Notes: generated from the sequence alone by a model not told the origin. A DNA stretch of 64,000 nt from Rheinheimera sp. D18 (GCF_004345025.1 NZ_CP037745.1:248001-312000), one strand, 5' to 3'; positions 35,949 to 46,272 are shown, numbered from the stretch's first letter. Numbers and translations are program-made.

Positions 35949-37594
35949 TTACTAAAGGCCTGTTTACCATTTACAAAGGTTTTTTCTACCGTAACTTGCC
36001 ATAACTGCTCTGGTGGAATTTGATAAATGTCGCGGTCTACCAGAATAAAGTCGGCCCAGCTACCCGGCGCTAATGTACCCATGCTGTTTTCTTGAAAGGC
36101 ACCATAAGCCGCATCTATTGTAAACGAGCGCAGTGCTTCGGTTAGTGTTAAACGTTGCTCCGGTAGCCACCCGCCTTTAGGTTGATTCTCATGATCTTGT
36201 CGAGTAACTGACGCGTGAATACCATGAAACGGCTCGGCCAGTTCTACCGGAAAGTCAGAGCCGCCAACAATAATGCTGCCTTGGTCAATAAAGCTGCGCC
36301 AAGCATAAGCACCACGCAATCTAGCAACGCCTAAGCGATCGCCGGCCATATTTTTATCTGAAGTAGCATGCAACGCTTGCATGGCGGGTATAACATGCAA
36401 ACTAGCAAAACGTGGAATATCTTTTGGTGAAACAATTTGCGCATGTTCAATACGATGGCGGCTTGATTCACGTTTATCTTTGGGAACAAATTTCTCAAAC
36501 CGGTCAAGCACTAAGCGATTAGCGAGATCACCAATAGCGTGCACGTTGGTTTGAAAACCCGCATCAATGGTCATTTTCATAATTTGGCTTAATAGATCCG
36601 GTTGCGTAACCAATAAGCCGCTTTGGCTTGGTTGGTCGCTATACGGTTCTATTAACGCTGCGCCGCGGCTACCCAAGGCACCATCGCCATATATTTTTAC
36701 CGAACGAATATCTAAATAATCAGTTGGGTCATCAATAATGCCCGCTGCCAGCCATTTCGGTAATTGTGAATCATCGGCCGATAACATCGGGTACACACGC
36801 ATAGGCAGTTTGTGCTCTGCTGCCAATTGTTGGTAAAGCTTAACTGTGCTTGTGTCCACGCCAGCGTCATGCACGCTGGTAATGCCTAGCGCTAATAAGT
36901 GCTCAAAAGCAGCATTTAGTGCATGTAGTTGGTCGGCATCGGTGGCGGATGGAATATGTTGCTGCACCAACCCCATCGCGTTATCAACTAAAACGCCAGT
37001 AGGATTGCCTTTGGCATCGCGAATAATTTCGCCGCCTGCTGGGTCTAGAGTTTCACGGGTAATGCCAGCCAAAGCGAGGGCTTTACTGTTTGCCCAGCCA
37101 GCATGGCCGTCTACCCGAGTTAACCATACCGGCTTATTATTAACGGCTTCATCTAAAAGCGCCGTCGTGGGGAAGTTTTTTTCTGGCCATAACACTTGGT
37201 TCCAGCCGCGGCCGCGTAGCCATGGTAAATCGGGGTGTTGTTTTGAAAACTCAGCGACACGTTGCACGGCGTCTAGCTCGCTACTGCTACCACGCAGTTC
37301 TATTAGCGATAAATTTTGGCCTAAGCCTAGTACATGGCCGTGGCCATCAATTAAACCCGGTAATAGGGTTTTACCTTTACCGTCTAGTTTGCTGGCTTCT
37401 GGATATTGTGTGCTAACTGAAGCGTCGCCACGAGCCAGTACTTTGCCACTGCTGTCGTCAAACACTAGAACGTTAAATTGTTGCAACTGACGATTGTTGT
37501 CAAAACCATAACCTTGCACATTAGATAAAACCACTGGTGCGGCACTGAGGCTGGTTACGAATAAAGCCGAAACAAGGCTGGTTAAACGAAACAT
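35945..37594 (-). CDS. Exported YtcJ-like amidohydrolase (amidohydrolase_3)
   Basis: From ATG 37594 the product has 549 residues with a signal peptide (MFRLTSLVSALFVTSLSAAP). The metal-dependent hydrolase barrel is clear: the first metal motif LLPGLIDGHGHVLGLG, then WLTRVDGHAGWANS, GITSVHDAGVDTS, a VKIYGDGALGSRGAAL strand, NVHAIGDLANR, the third His pair RHRIEHAQIVS, and the final Asp in IIVGGSDFPVE. Such proteins often act on amides or carbamates in the periplasm; the substrate is unknown. It lies upstream of and overlaps the RNA methyltransferase gene. A fumC terminator stands just before it. Confidence 0.9.
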   Translation of the reverse strand: MFRLTSLVSALFVTSLSAAPVVLSNVQGYGFDNNRQLQQFNVLVFDDSSGKVLARGDASVSTQYPEASKLDGKGKTLLPGLIDGHGHVLGLGQNLSLIELRGSSSELDAVQRVAEFSKQHPDLPWLRGRGWNQVLWPEKNFPTTALLDEAVNNKPVWLTRVDGHAGWANSKALALAGITRETLDPAGGEIIRDAKGNPTGVLVDNAMGLVQQHIPSATDADQLHALNAAFEHLLALGITSVHDAGVDTSTVKLYQQLAAEHKLPMRVYPMLSADDSQLPKWLAAGIIDDPTDYLDIRSVKIYGDGALGSRGAALIEPYSDQPSQSGLLVTQPDLLSQIMKMTIDAGFQTNVHAIGDLANRLVLDRFEKFVPKDKRESSRHRIEHAQIVSPKDIPRFASLHVIPAMQALHATSDKNMAGDRLGVARLRGAYAWRSFIDQGSIIVGGSDFPVELAEPFHGIHASVTRQDHENQPKGGWLPEQRLTLTEALRSFTIDAAYGAFQENSMGTLAPGSWADFILVDRDIYQIPPEQLWQVTVEKTFVNGKQAFSK

Positions 37595-37629
37595 AGAGTA
37601 GGGTCCTAGTGTGATGTTGTCGGCCACTA

Positions 37630-37663
37630 TAACAACAAAATAGTGCCAGAGGAATCTGGCGCT
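37630..37663 (-). terminator. Intrinsic terminator of fumC
   Basis: On the minus strand a nine-base stem (37655-37663 with 37642-37650, one G-T wobble) with a four-base loop is followed by a T-rich tract (ATTTTGTTGTT) ending near 37630. It starts ten bases after the fumC stop, so it fits an intrinsic terminator that separates fumC from the amidohydrolase gene. Confidence 0.7.
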
Positions 37664-37672
37664 CTAATGTAA

Positions 37673-39055
37673 TTAGTCGCTAATATTACCGCCCTTACAC
37701 AAGCGGGCAGGGTTTAGCAGTTGTTCAAGTTCGGCTTGGCTGTAGTTAGTTTGCTCTAATGCAATGTCGAGTATTGGTCGCTTTTCGTGATACGCCTGTT
37801 TGGCTATTTCAGCTGCTTTAGTGTAGCCAATTAGTGGATTAAGCGCTGTCACTAGTATTGGGTTTAATGCTAAGGCTTTACTAATATTGTCTTCGCGCAC
37901 AGTAAAACCGGTAATAGCGTTTTGAGCCAAGGTGTTGCAAGCATTGCTTAGTAGGCTAATGCTTTGTAGTAAGTTATGCGCTATTAACGGCAGCATTACA
38001 TTAAGTTCGAAGTTACCTGACTGCCCAGCTAGGGTAATACTGGCATCGTTACCTATTACCTGAGCGCAGATCATGGCAACAGCTTCTGGGATCACCGGAT
38101 TAACCTTGCCTGGCATAATAGATGAACCGGGTTGTAATGCGGGTAATTCAATTTCACCTAAACCCGCTAGCGGGCCTGAGTTCATCCAGCGTAGGTCATT
38201 GCTGATTTTCATTAAGCTAACGGCTAACATTTTCAAGGCGCCCGATGCGGCAACCGCAGTATCTTGCGAGCCTATAACACTAAAAAAGTTAGCGGCGGGG
38301 CGAAACACCAAACCGGTATTTTGATTTAACTGTTGGCAAAACTTGTGTGCAAAGGCGGGGGCGGCATTAATGCCAGTGCCAACTGCTGTACCGCCTTGGG
38401 CTAGCGCTTGTAAATGATGTAGCTGCATCTGTAGTTGCTGCTCAGCTAAATTAAACTGAGCTTGCCAACCGCCTAATACTTGGCCAAAACTCACTGGCAT
38501 GGCGTCCATTAAATGAGTGCGCCCGGTTTTGACCAAGTGACCGATTTGTTCTGCTTTGGTGGCTAGCTGTTGTTGCAATTGTTGTAGTGCCGGTAGTAGT
38601 TGCTGTTGTAAAGCTAGGGCGGCACTAACATGAATAGCGCTGGGAATAGTGTCATTACTGCTTTGGCCTAAATTAACATGGTCGTTAGGGTTAACGCTTT
38701 GCTTTAGGGTACGACTTGCTAAAGTCGCCAGCACTTCATTTACATTCATATTGGTGCTAGTGCCTGAGCCGGTTTGAAAAATATCAAGCGGATATTGCTG
38801 CATATCGGTATTGGCAAGTTGGCTATCTGCGGCCTGACAAATAGCTTGGCTAATACTTGCATCAAGCAAGTTTAGCTGCTGATTAGTTTGTGCAGCGGCT
38901 TTTTTAATCTGTAACAACGCACGTATAAAATTAGCGGGTAAGGTGAGACCGCTTAGCTGAAAATTTTGCACGGCACGCTGTGTTTGTGCTTGATATAGCG
39001 CTTTAAGGGGTACTTGTAATTCGCCCATACTGTCGCGTTCGGTACGTGTTGCCAT
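37673..39055 (-). CDS. fumC: Class II fumarate hydratase
   Basis: A 460-residue protein of the fumarase/aspartase superfamily. It has TERDSMGELQVP at the start, GSGTSTNMNVNEVLA, the VKTGRTHLMDAMPVSFGQ segment, GTAVGTG and the superfamily signature GSSIMPGKVNPVIPEA, plus a C-terminal IGYTKAAEIAKQAY. This combination indicates iron-independent FumC, converting fumarate and malate in the citric acid cycle, though a related lyase cannot be excluded. It has its own terminator and is divergent from the mrp operon across about 235 bases. Confidence 0.92.
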   Translation of the reverse strand: MATRTERDSMGELQVPLKALYQAQTQRAVQNFQLSGLTLPANFIRALLQIKKAAAQTNQQLNLLDASISQAICQAADSQLANTDMQQYPLDIFQTGSGTSTNMNVNEVLATLASRTLKQSVNPNDHVNLGQSSNDTIPSAIHVSAALALQQQLLPALQQLQQQLATKAEQIGHLVKTGRTHLMDAMPVSFGQVLGGWQAQFNLAEQQLQMQLHHLQALAQGGTAVGTGINAAPAFAHKFCQQLNQNTGLVFRPAANFFSVIGSQDTAVAASGALKMLAVSLMKISNDLRWMNSGPLAGLGEIELPALQPGSSIMPGKVNPVIPEAVAMICAQVIGNDASITLAGQSGNFELNVMLPLIAHNLLQSISLLSNACNTLAQNAITGFTVREDNISKALALNPILVTALNPLIGYTKAAEIAKQAYHEKRPILDIALEQTNYSQAELEQLLNPARLCKGGNISD

Positions 39056-39290
39056 GTGCTCTCCAATAAATTGTTGGTAGTCGCTTGCTGTGTTTAGTTT
39101 AGACGCTAAACGCGGTGGCTAAAAAATTAGTCTAATATCTTGCGATAGAACTTGGTTTTCCTGCGGCAAAAACGCAATGTAATCACAGCATTACCGATTG
39201 TCATTTATAGACTTTTCGCACATATAACGGTATAAACAATGCCATTAATAGCGAAAATACGGTTCACTTTATGAAGGACGCGTGCCAGCC

Positions 39291-42086
39291 ATGACACTAC
39301 TGTGGATCTTACTTCTGCCGATGTTAGGAAGCTTAATACCAATAATAACAGCTAAACGGCAGCGTAGTGCCTGTGCGTTAGCAACAGCGGTAGCACCAGC
39401 GGTAGCTTTGGTGTTGTTGGTGCTGAATGCAAAGCCAATATTTGCTGGTGAAACGCTGCGTTTCTTTTATGCCTGGGTGCCGTTGTTGGGGCTGGATATT
39501 ACTATTCACTTAGATGGTTTGGCGTTTTTATTCTCGTTATTGATTTTAGGCATTGGTTTACTCATTATTTTATATGCGCGGTATTATTTGTCCGAGCGCG
39601 ATTCAATGCCACGTTTTTATGCCTACCTAATGCTATTTATGACTGCGATGTTAGGGATAGTGCTATCGGGCAATCTATTACAACTTTGGTTGTTTTGGGA
39701 GCTAACCAGTATAAGTTCGTTTTTACTGATTAGTTTTTGGTGGCATAAACCCGAAGCGCGGCGTGGTGCGCGCATGGCGCTAACGGTAACTGCAGCAGGT
39801 GGTTTGGCGTTATTGGCGGCATTTTTACTGATAGGCGAAATAGTTGGTAGTTACGATTTACAACAGGTGCTATTGAGTGTTGATTTGATTAAGCAGCATA
39901 GTTGGTACCCAATATTGTTAGTGTTGTTTTTATTAGGTTGTTTTACGAAATCTGCACAGTTTCCGTTTCACTTTTGGCTGCCTAATGCCATGACAGCACC
40001 AACACCGGTAAGTGCTTACTTACACTCGGCTACTATGGTAAAGGCCGGTATCTTTTTATTAGCACGGTTTTATCCAGTGCTGTCGGGTAGCGAATTATGG
40101 TTTGTATTGGTAAGTGTTACCGGCTTAATAACCTTACTCGTTGGCGCATACCTAGCATTATTTAAGCATGATTTAAAAGGCTTACTTGCTTATTCTACTA
40201 TTAGCCATTTGGGCTTAATTACCCTGCTATTTGGCATGGGTACCGACCTAGCTGCGGTTGCAGGTATCTTTCACATTATTAACCACGCCACGTTTAAAGC
40301 CTCGTTGTTTATGGCCGCGGGTATCATTGACCACGAGTCTGGCTCGCGAGATATGCGTAAATTAAATGGTTTATGGCAATTTATGCCGATTACCGCCACC
40401 TTAGCGATGGTAGCTGCTGCGGCAATGGCGGGTGTGCCTTTACTCAATGGTTTTCTATCCAAAGAAATGTTTTTTGGTGAAACACTAAATCAACAGTTAT
40501 TAGGGTCGTTATCCTGGGTTATTCCGGTGTTGGCAACCTTAGCGGGCGTGTTTTCAGTAGCCTACTCGTTGCGCTTTATTCATGATGTGTTTTTTAATGG
40601 TCAACCCAAAGGTTTAAGCAAAACGCCGAAAGAGCCACCACGTTATATGCGCGTGCCAGTAGAGTTTTTAGTGGCGCTCTGTATTTTAGTGGGTATTTTT
40701 CCAGTATACCTAATTGGTGATTTACTCGACGCGGCCGCTTTAGCTGTGCTTGCCGGTGACGTGCCCGAGTACAGTTTAGCTATTTGGCATGGCTTTAATT
40801 TACCGTTACTGATGAGTGCACTGGCGCTATTGGGCGGTACACTGATTTATGTATACCGTAAGCATTTGTTTGAATTTCAAAACACGCTGCCAGATGTGGA
40901 CGCACTAAATAGCTTTGAACGAGGTGTAAAACAATTTGCAGCGCGCTGCCATCGGTTTTATCAATGGCTAGATAATGGCTCGTTACAACGTTATATGACC
41001 TTGGTATTACTTAGTTTTGTGGTATTAGCTGGTTTGCCGCTACTTGATTTGGCAACCCTATGGGGGGGGCGACAAGAATTACCGATAGATGCGGTAAACG
41101 CTACTGGCGCCGCTATGCTGTTAATTGCCGCTTTTGCTACCGTATTGTGGCATCGTAAACGGTTAATTGCGCTGTTGATGATTTCGGTAGTGGGGCTAAT
41201 GGTATCTATTGCCTTTACTCGGTTTTCAGCCCCGGATTTAGCACTTACTCAGTTATCCGTAGAGGTTGTGACTATTATTCTGCTTATGCTGGCGCTATTC
41301 TTTCTGCCGCATAAAACACCTAAACAGTCAGAATCGTCGAGGGTGGTGCGTGATCTGAGTATAGCTAGCATGGTCGGCGTCGTTGTTGGTAGTTTAAGTT
41401 ATGCGTTAATGACGCGACCATTTACCAGCATTTCAGATTTCTTTATTGCTAATGCCAAAACGGGCGGTGGTGGTACTAACGTCGTTAACGTTATTTTGGT
41501 CGATTTTCGTGGTTTTGATACCTTAGGCGAAATTACGGTGTTGGGTATAGCATCATTGGGGATCTTTAAGTTGTTAACTCGCATTCCGTTATTTAAACCC
41601 AGTAGTGACGGTGAAGGCCGGCCTTGGGCGCTGCAGCGTAATTCATTATTGCTGTCAACGGTTGCACAGAGTTTGCTGCCACTAGCTATTATGGTGTCAA
41701 TTTATATTTTCTTCCGTGGCCATAATATGCCTGGCGGTGGCTTTATTGCCGGCTTGATAACTGCGGTGGCGATTATTCTGCAATACATTGCTCAGGGTGT
41801 AGATTGGGTAAAAGAACGGATGAACGTTGAATATCAGCGTGTTGTTGCCATTGGTTTAATGATTGCGCTACTTACCGGGGCCGGTAGTTGGCTGTTTAAT
41901 CGGCCGTTTTTAACCTCGTGGTTTGCACATTTTAATGTGCCTTTACTGGGTGACATTGAGTTAGCCAGTGCTATAGCCTTTGATTTGGGGGTTTATATTA
42001 CGGTTGTTGGCTCAACACTGCTTATCTTGGCTAATTTAGGCAAGATGACCACATCGCATCGTCCAGTGCATAAGGAAGCTATTTAA
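39291..42086 (+). CDS. mrpA: Mrp Na+/H+ antiporter subunit A with fused subunit B domain
   Basis: A 931-residue protein. Start codons at 39282 (GTG, three bases after AAGGA) and 39291 (ATG, 12 bases after it) are both possible; the ATG is kept here by length. The NuoL/MrpA core has about 20 helices with [47 protein letters not shown] and the lysine-bearing helices of proton pumps. The C-terminal part (from about residue 690) contains [17 protein letters not shown] and the MnhB-type [19 protein letters not shown], so subunit B is fused as in group 2 Mrp operons. The reading frame has an eight-G tract at 41062-41069. First gene of a six-gene operon. Confidence 0.93.
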   Translation: MTLLWILLLPMLGSLIPIITAKRQRSACALATAVAPAVALVLLVLNAKPIFAGETLRFFYAWVPLLGLDITIHLDGLAFLFSLLILGIGLLIILYARYYLSERDSMPRFYAYLMLFMTAMLGIVLSGNLLQLWLFWELTSISSFLLISFWWHKPEARRGARMALTVTAAGGLALLAAFLLIGEIVGSYDLQQVLLSVDLIKQHSWYPILLVLFLLGCFTKSAQFPFHFWLPNAMTAPTPVSAYLHSATMVKAGIFLLARFYPVLSGSELWFVLVSVTGLITLLVGAYLALFKHDLKGLLAYSTISHLGLITLLFGMGTDLAAVAGIFHIINHATFKASLFMAAGIIDHESGSRDMRKLNGLWQFMPITATLAMVAAAAMAGVPLLNGFLSKEMFFGETLNQQLLGSLSWVIPVLATLAGVFSVAYSLRFIHDVFFNGQPKGLSKTPKEPPRYMRVPVEFLVALCILVGIFPVYLIGDLLDAAALAVLAGDVPEYSLAIWHGFNLPLLMSALALLGGTLIYVYRKHLFEFQNTLPDVDALNSFERGVKQFAARCHRFYQWLDNGSLQRYMTLVLLSFVVLAGLPLLDLATLWGGRQELPIDAVNATGAAMLLIAAFATVLWHRKRLIALLMISVVGLMVSIAFTRFSAPDLALTQLSVEVVTIILLMLALFFLPHKTPKQSESSRVVRDLSIASMVGVVVGSLSYALMTRPFTSISDFFIANAKTGGGGTNVVNVILVDFRGFDTLGEITVLGIASLGIFKLLTRIPLFKPSSDGEGRPWALQRNSLLLSTVAQSLLPLAIMVSIYIFFRGHNMPGGGFIAGLITAVAIILQYIAQGVDWVKERMNVEYQRVVAIGLMIALLTGAGSWLFNRPFLTSWFAHFNVPLLGDIELASAIAFDLGVYITVVGSTLLILANLGKMTTSHRPVHKEAI

Positions 42087-42439
42087 TGGAAACCCTGTTC
42101 GCCAGTTGTATTGGTTTTCTTACTTTTTGTGGCGTTTTTTTAATGCTACGCGGCCGGACTTTCCCAGTAATGTTGGGATTAACCATGCTGTCTTACGCAG
42201 TAAATCTGTTTATTTTTGCTTCTGGCCGCTTAACACTGCGCGGTGCTGTGGTGCTTGGCACTACAGAGCACTATGCTGACCCGCTACCACAAGCGCTGGT
42301 ATTAACCGCGATTGTAATAGGTTTTGCTATGACCGCGTTTTTAGTGATCCTCGCGATTCGCGCCCGAGCTGATTTAGGCAACGACCACGTAGATGGTAAA
42401 TTACCCGATGCAGATGGTATGAAAAGGGAGAGTCGTTGA
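42086..42439 (+). CDS. mrpC: Mrp antiporter subunit C (NuoK-like)
   Basis: A 117-residue protein with three membrane helices of the NuoK/MrpC type: ASCIGFLTFCGVFLMLRG, GLTMLSYAVNLFIFASG and LPQALVLTAIVIGFAMTAFLVI. The first base of its ATG is the last base of the mrpA stop, and its own stop overlaps the mrpD start (TGATG). MrpC is a structural partner of the NuoK-like channel in the hetero-oligomeric Na+/H+ exchanger. The C-terminal tail is charged and cytoplasmic. Confidence 0.93.
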   Translation: METLFASCIGFLTFCGVFLMLRGRTFPVMLGLTMLSYAVNLFIFASGRLTLRGAVVLGTTEHYADPLPQALVLTAIVIGFAMTAFLVILAIRARADLGNDHVDGKLPDADGMKRESR

Positions 42440-43962
42440 TGTGGCATTTAATTACGGCGCCTATACTGCTGCCAATGCTTACGGCTTTGCTTATTATGCT
42501 GCCGCCAATACATTACTCACCGGTACGGCGACGTTGGCTAAGTATTATTTCCAGTGCAATACAGCTGGTTTTGGTAGCAACTTTATTACTAAAAGTACAA
42601 CAAGATGGCGCAGTACATTACGCTGTTGGTAACTGGCAGGCGCCGTTTGGTATTATTTTAGTAGCTGATACCTTGTCTATGGTAATGGTGTGCTTAACGT
42701 CATTTTTGGCGTTCGGGGCTATTTGCTATGGTAGCGCTGGCGATGACGAAAAAGGTTCGTTTTTTCATCCGTTATTTCAGTTTCAAGTAATGGGTATTAA
42801 TGGCGCGTTTTTAACCGGCGACCTCTTCAATATGTTTGTGTTTTTTGAGGTATTGCTTATTGCTTCCTATGCCTTACTTATTCACGCCGGTGGTAAAAAT
42901 AAAACTAAAGCAGCGCTGCACTACGTCATATTAAATTTAACCGGCTCAGCAATATTTTTATTTGCCTTAGCAGTATTGTACGGCACGCTGGGTACGCTAA
43001 ATATTGTTGATATGGCCGCTAAGGTGGCGTTATTGCCAGCAGCAGATGTGATGCTGGTCAAGTCAGGCGGCTTAATGCTAATTATTGTCTTTGCGCTTAA
43101 AGCCGCGGTGTTGCCGCTACAATTTTGGCTGCCTGCAACCTATTCATCAGCTTCTGCGCCAGTGGCTGCATTATTTGCGGTAATGACCAAGATAGGGGTA
43201 TATGCACTGTTGCGAGTTTATACCACTATATTTGGTGCTGAGGCTGGTGCCTTAAGTGGTATGGCCGGTAGTTGGTTGTTGCCAGTCGGCTTGGCTACCA
43301 TAGTTCTGGGGTCGATAGGTGTGATCGCCAGTAACGATTTTCGTAAACTCGTGGCCAACTTAGTGTTGGTATCGGTTGGTACTTTGGTAAGTTTAGTGGC
43401 GCTACAAACTGAGCTGACCGCCGCCGCCGCAATTTATTACACAGTGCATTCAACCTTAGTTGCAGCGGCACTGTTTTTAATTGCCGATTTAATTGCCAAT
43501 CAACGCGGTAAGGCGGGCGACCGTTTGGTATCTGGGCGTCGAGTTTCTCAGCCGGTGTTATTGGGTATTATGTTTATGGTGGGCGCGATGACCGTTGCCG
43601 GCTTGCCACCATTTTCGGGTTTTATTGGCAAGCTAATGTTGTTACAAGCGGTGGCCGAACCAAGCAGTAAATTGCTGCTCTGGAGCATAGTACTAGTATG
43701 TAGTTTACTGGTTATTGTTGGCTTGTCGCGCGCAGGAAGCACCTTATTTTGGCGAGTAAGTGGCAGTGATGCTGGTGAGGGTAAGGCGGCGCCGTTACAA
43801 GTGTTTGCCGTGTGTTGGCTGCTAATAGCTAGCCCATTGCTAGTGATATTTGCGGGACCTTTTACTGAGCTATCACAGCACGCTGCGGCACAGTTATACC
43901 CTAGCGGTGCCAACGCGGTGTCCAGGCACGCGCTTGCTCCTGAGTTGGAGGTAGTGCCATGA
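42439..43962 (+). CDS. mrpD: Mrp antiporter subunit D (NuoN/M-like)
   Basis: A 507-residue protein from ATG 42439, which has GGGAG eight bases upstream and overlaps the mrpC stop by one base (a TTG just before is less likely). About 14 helices form the NuoN/M fold, with NMFVFFEVLLIASYALL, LPLQFWLPATYSSASAPVAAL and the KIGVYALLRVY segment. It is the second ion-translocating core subunit. Its stop overlaps the mrpE ATG (ATGA), so expression is coupled. Confidence 0.93.
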   Translation: MWHLITAPILLPMLTALLIMLPPIHYSPVRRRWLSIISSAIQLVLVATLLLKVQQDGAVHYAVGNWQAPFGIILVADTLSMVMVCLTSFLAFGAICYGSAGDDEKGSFFHPLFQFQVMGINGAFLTGDLFNMFVFFEVLLIASYALLIHAGGKNKTKAALHYVILNLTGSAIFLFALAVLYGTLGTLNIVDMAAKVALLPAADVMLVKSGGLMLIIVFALKAAVLPLQFWLPATYSSASAPVAALFAVMTKIGVYALLRVYTTIFGAEAGALSGMAGSWLLPVGLATIVLGSIGVIASNDFRKLVANLVLVSVGTLVSLVALQTELTAAAAIYYTVHSTLVAAALFLIADLIANQRGKAGDRLVSGRRVSQPVLLGIMFMVGAMTVAGLPPFSGFIGKLMLLQAVAEPSSKLLLWSIVLVCSLLVIVGLSRAGSTLFWRVSGSDAGEGKAAPLQVFAVCWLLIASPLLVIFAGPFTELSQHAAAQLYPSGANAVSRHALAPELEVVP

Positions 43963-44495
43963 GATTTAAACCCAAATATCGCTGGCTGCCAGCACCTTAT
44001 CGTAGCGTAACCTTATTTATTGTTTGGTTGCTATTAAACCAAAGTGTGGAAGTTGCGCAACTCTGTTTCGCTTTGGTGTTAGCAATACTACTGCCATTAT
44101 TAACGTCACGGTTTCGTGAACCGCAGCCATTAATTTTAAAACCGGTATTAGCGATACGTTATATGTTGTTGGTACTGGCCGATATTATTACTGCTAACGC
44201 GCAAGTTGCAGTACTTATTTTGGGACCGAAACGGCGTTTAAATCCGGCATTTGTAAGAGTACCGCTAGACTTGAAACATGATTTGCCGATTACTATTTTG
44301 GCAAGCACGGTGTCGATGACGCCCGGTACGGTAAGTGCGGAGATTTATCCAGATATTACGCTAATTGAGTCGGGAGCGCCGATGCCGCAGCGCTGGCTGC
44401 TAATCCATGTGCTGAACATGACTGATGAAGCTGAGCTTATAGCATCAATAAAACAACGCTATGAAGCACCGCTAAAGGAGATTTTTCAATGCTAG
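43959..44495 (+). CDS. mrpE: Mrp antiporter subunit E
   Basis: A 178-residue protein. After a short basic start it has two membrane helices (about 18-55) and a soluble C-terminal domain with ILASTVSMTPGTVSAEI, the conserved MrpE motif, and HVLNMTDEAEL near the end. It is required for assembly of the Mrp complex. It overlaps both neighbours: mrpD by four bases and mrpF by seven. Confidence 0.93.
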   Translation: MRFKPKYRWLPAPYRSVTLFIVWLLLNQSVEVAQLCFALVLAILLPLLTSRFREPQPLILKPVLAIRYMLLVLADIITANAQVAVLILGPKRRLNPAFVRVPLDLKHDLPITILASTVSMTPGTVSAEIYPDITLIESGAPMPQRWLLIHVLNMTDEAELIASIKQRYEAPLKEIFQC

Positions 44496-44758
44496 ATAAC
44501 GTGATTATGCTGGTGTTTGTTATGATCAGTATCGCGCTGCTATTAAACGTGTGGAGTTTACTACGAGGACCAAGCTTACCCGACCGCATTCTAGCGTTAG
44601 ACACCATGTATATTAATAGCATTGCGCTAATCATTTTATATGGTTTGCTGATGGCGTCGCCGTTATATTTTGAGGCGGCGTTGTTAATTGCCATGCTAGG
44701 TTTTGTTAGCACGGTTGCTGTGTGTAAATTTTTATTGCGCGGCGATATTATAGAGTAG
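44489..44758 (+). CDS. mrpF: Mrp antiporter subunit F
   Basis: An 89-residue protein with three membrane helices and the MrpF hallmark LLRGPSLPDRILALDTM after the first one. It then reads LIILYGLLMASPLYFEAALLIAMLGFVSTVA, as in this subunit. It belongs to the smaller set of membrane subunits packed around MrpA and MrpG. It lies eight bases before mrpG and overlaps mrpE by seven bases. Confidence 0.93.
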   Translation: MLDNVIMLVFVMISIALLLNVWSLLRGPSLPDRILALDTMYINSIALIILYGLLMASPLYFEAALLIAMLGFVSTVAVCKFLLRGDIIE

Positions 44759-44766
44759 GGGCAACT

Positions 44767-45132
44767 ATGCAGCATTGGCTTGAGTGGGTTATTGCGTTTT
44801 TTTTATTATTAGGTGGTAGCTTTGTTTTAATTGGCTCTATTGGTTTAGCGCGGATGCCTGATTTTTTTATGCGCCTGCATGGGCCTACTAAAGCCACAAC
44901 TTTGGGGATGGGGGGGATTTTACTTGGCTCGATATTGTTTTTTAGCTTAACTGGCGTAGTAAGCTTGCACGAGCTATTAATAACAATATTTTTGCTAATT
45001 ACGGCGCCTATTAGCGCACACATGCTAATTAAGGCAGCATTACATCACAAGTTAGCGGCGATTGAAAAAACTCAAGGAATGAACAATATTCCACCGGCGC
45101 AAACTAAAACTCACGACCGTAATTCTCAGTAA
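44767..45132 (+). CDS. mrpG: Mrp antiporter subunit G
   Basis: A 121-residue protein with three helices and the MrpG core: GGSFVLIGSIGLARMPDFFMRLHGPTK, then TLGMGGILLGS. The Gly-Gly of that second motif is encoded in a run of seven G (44910-44916). The final 35 residues are charged and hydrophilic. It is the last gene of the operon and ends four bases before the convergent ptsO gene; I see no terminator between them. Confidence 0.93.
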   Translation: MQHWLEWVIAFFLLLGGSFVLIGSIGLARMPDFFMRLHGPTKATTLGMGGILLGSILFFSLTGVVSLHELLITIFLLITAPISAHMLIKAALHHKLAAIEKTQGMNNIPPAQTKTHDRNSQ

Positions 45133-45136
45133 TAGC

Positions 45137-45406
45137 TTAGTTTTCGTCAAAGCCGTTGTTAATCAGATCAACCACCGCGCAAAGTGCTTGCGCGGCATCT
45201 TTACCTTCTGTGTGTACTTCTAGGGTTTTACCTTTGCTGCTTGCCAGCATTAGCAATGCCAGCACACTGCTGGCATTGGCAGTTTTATCGTCTTGCACCA
45301 ACTCAATACTTGATACAAATTGCTGGCAAAGCTGTACTAGCTTTGTCGCAGCTCGAGCGTGTAAGCCTAACTGATTAACAATGGTAACGGTTTGGCTGCA
45401 TTTCAT
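45137..45406 (-). CDS. ptsO: NPr, phosphocarrier of the nitrogen PTS
   Basis: An 89-residue HPr-like protein. The phosphorylated His16 lies in [13 protein letters not shown], and the regulatory segment reads [17 protein letters not shown], as in NPr/HPr proteins. NPr takes phosphate from PtsP and passes it to PtsN (EIIA-Ntr) encoded in the same run. The start overlaps the rapZ stop by four bases. It is the last gene of the long minus-strand unit that begins at yrbG. Confidence 0.94.
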   Translation of the reverse strand: MKCSQTVTIVNQLGLHARAATKLVQLCQQFVSSIELVQDDKTANASSVLALLMLASSKGKTLEVHTEGKDAAQALCAVVDLINNGFDEN

Positions 45407-46272
45407 GAATTACCGTTTTTGTTATGGTGCCTTACTAATTCACGGTGCCGCAGTTGCACATCGTCTCGTAAACTACGGAAGCTCTCGGCCAAACATTCAA
45501 CCATATACACAGAGCGATGTTGGCCACCGGTGCAACCAATAGCAATAGTAAGGTAGCTACGATTATTGCGCTCTAGGTGCGGTAACCATGTGCTAATAAA
45601 GCTATTAATTTGCCAGATATATTTACCAACGATGGGCTGCGCGGAAAGGTAATCCTTTACTGGCTGGTCTTGTCCGGTTAAGGGTTTTAAATTGGGCTCC
45701 CAGTGTGGGTTAGGTAAAAACCGAGCATCAAACATAAAATCGGCGTCTTTGGGTATGCCGTATTTAAAACCAAAAGATTCAAACAAAATAACTAATCTAC
45801 CGGTTTTTTGGCCTAAAATTCGCTCTCGTAGCTGCTCCGCCAACTGATGGATATTTAGCTCTGTGGTATCTATATATAAATCAGCGCGGCTAGAAATAGG
45901 GTCGAGTAAATGCTGTTCACGAGAAATGGCTTCATCTAACGACATTGCTTGATGCGACAGTGGATGCAAGCGACGCGTTTCGCTAAAGCGTTTAATTAGG
46001 CTGGAATGATCGGCGTCTAAATATAAAATCGTTAGATCAAGTTTACGCGGTAAATATGACAGTATTTCGGCTAATTCATCTGGGTCTTCTGGTAGGTTAC
46101 GCACGTCAATACTTACGGCAACGCGCTCATATTGCCCCATTACTGTGGTAGCTAATGTTGGTAATAAATTTACCGGAATATTATCAACACAGTAGTAGCC
46201 TAAGTCTTCCATTACGCGCAGTGCAACTGACTTCCCTGAACCGGAACGACCGCTGACAACTAGTAATTTCAT
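45403..46272 (-). CDS. rapZ: RNase adapter protein RapZ
   Basis: A 289-residue protein with Walker A GRSGSGKS (residues 8-15), a Walker-B-like LTILYLDAD, and the C-terminal half with [38 protein letters not shown] and a basic end. In enterobacteria RapZ binds the small RNA GlmZ and delivers it to RNase E, tuning glucosamine-6-phosphate synthesis; RapZ also senses the metabolite. Here it sits in its usual place between ptsN and ptsO, with four-base overlaps to both. Confidence 0.96.
   Translation of the reverse strand: MKLLVVSGRSGSGKSVALRVMEDLGYYCVDNIPVNLLPTLATTVMGQYERVAVSIDVRNLPEDPDELAEILSYLPRKLDLTILYLDADHSSLIKRFSETRRLHPLSHQAMSLDEAISREQHLLDPISSRADLYIDTTELNIHQLAEQLRERILGQKTGRLVILFESFGFKYGIPKDADFMFDARFLPNPHWEPNLKPLTGQDQPVKDYLSAQPIVGKYIWQINSFISTWLPHLERNNRSYLTIAIGCTGGQHRSVYMVECLAESFRSLRDDVQLRHRELVRHHNKNGNS

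Noticed and set aside
36846-37490. 214-residue plus-strand open frame
   Set aside because: Antisense to the amidohydrolase, whose metal motifs are intact through this stretch; the frame is Ser/Cys/Pro-rich shadow sequence.
39198-39228. TTGTCA/TATAAC as a mrp promoter
   Set aside because: The 19-base spacer and imperfect boxes make it no better than chance in this AT-rich gap.
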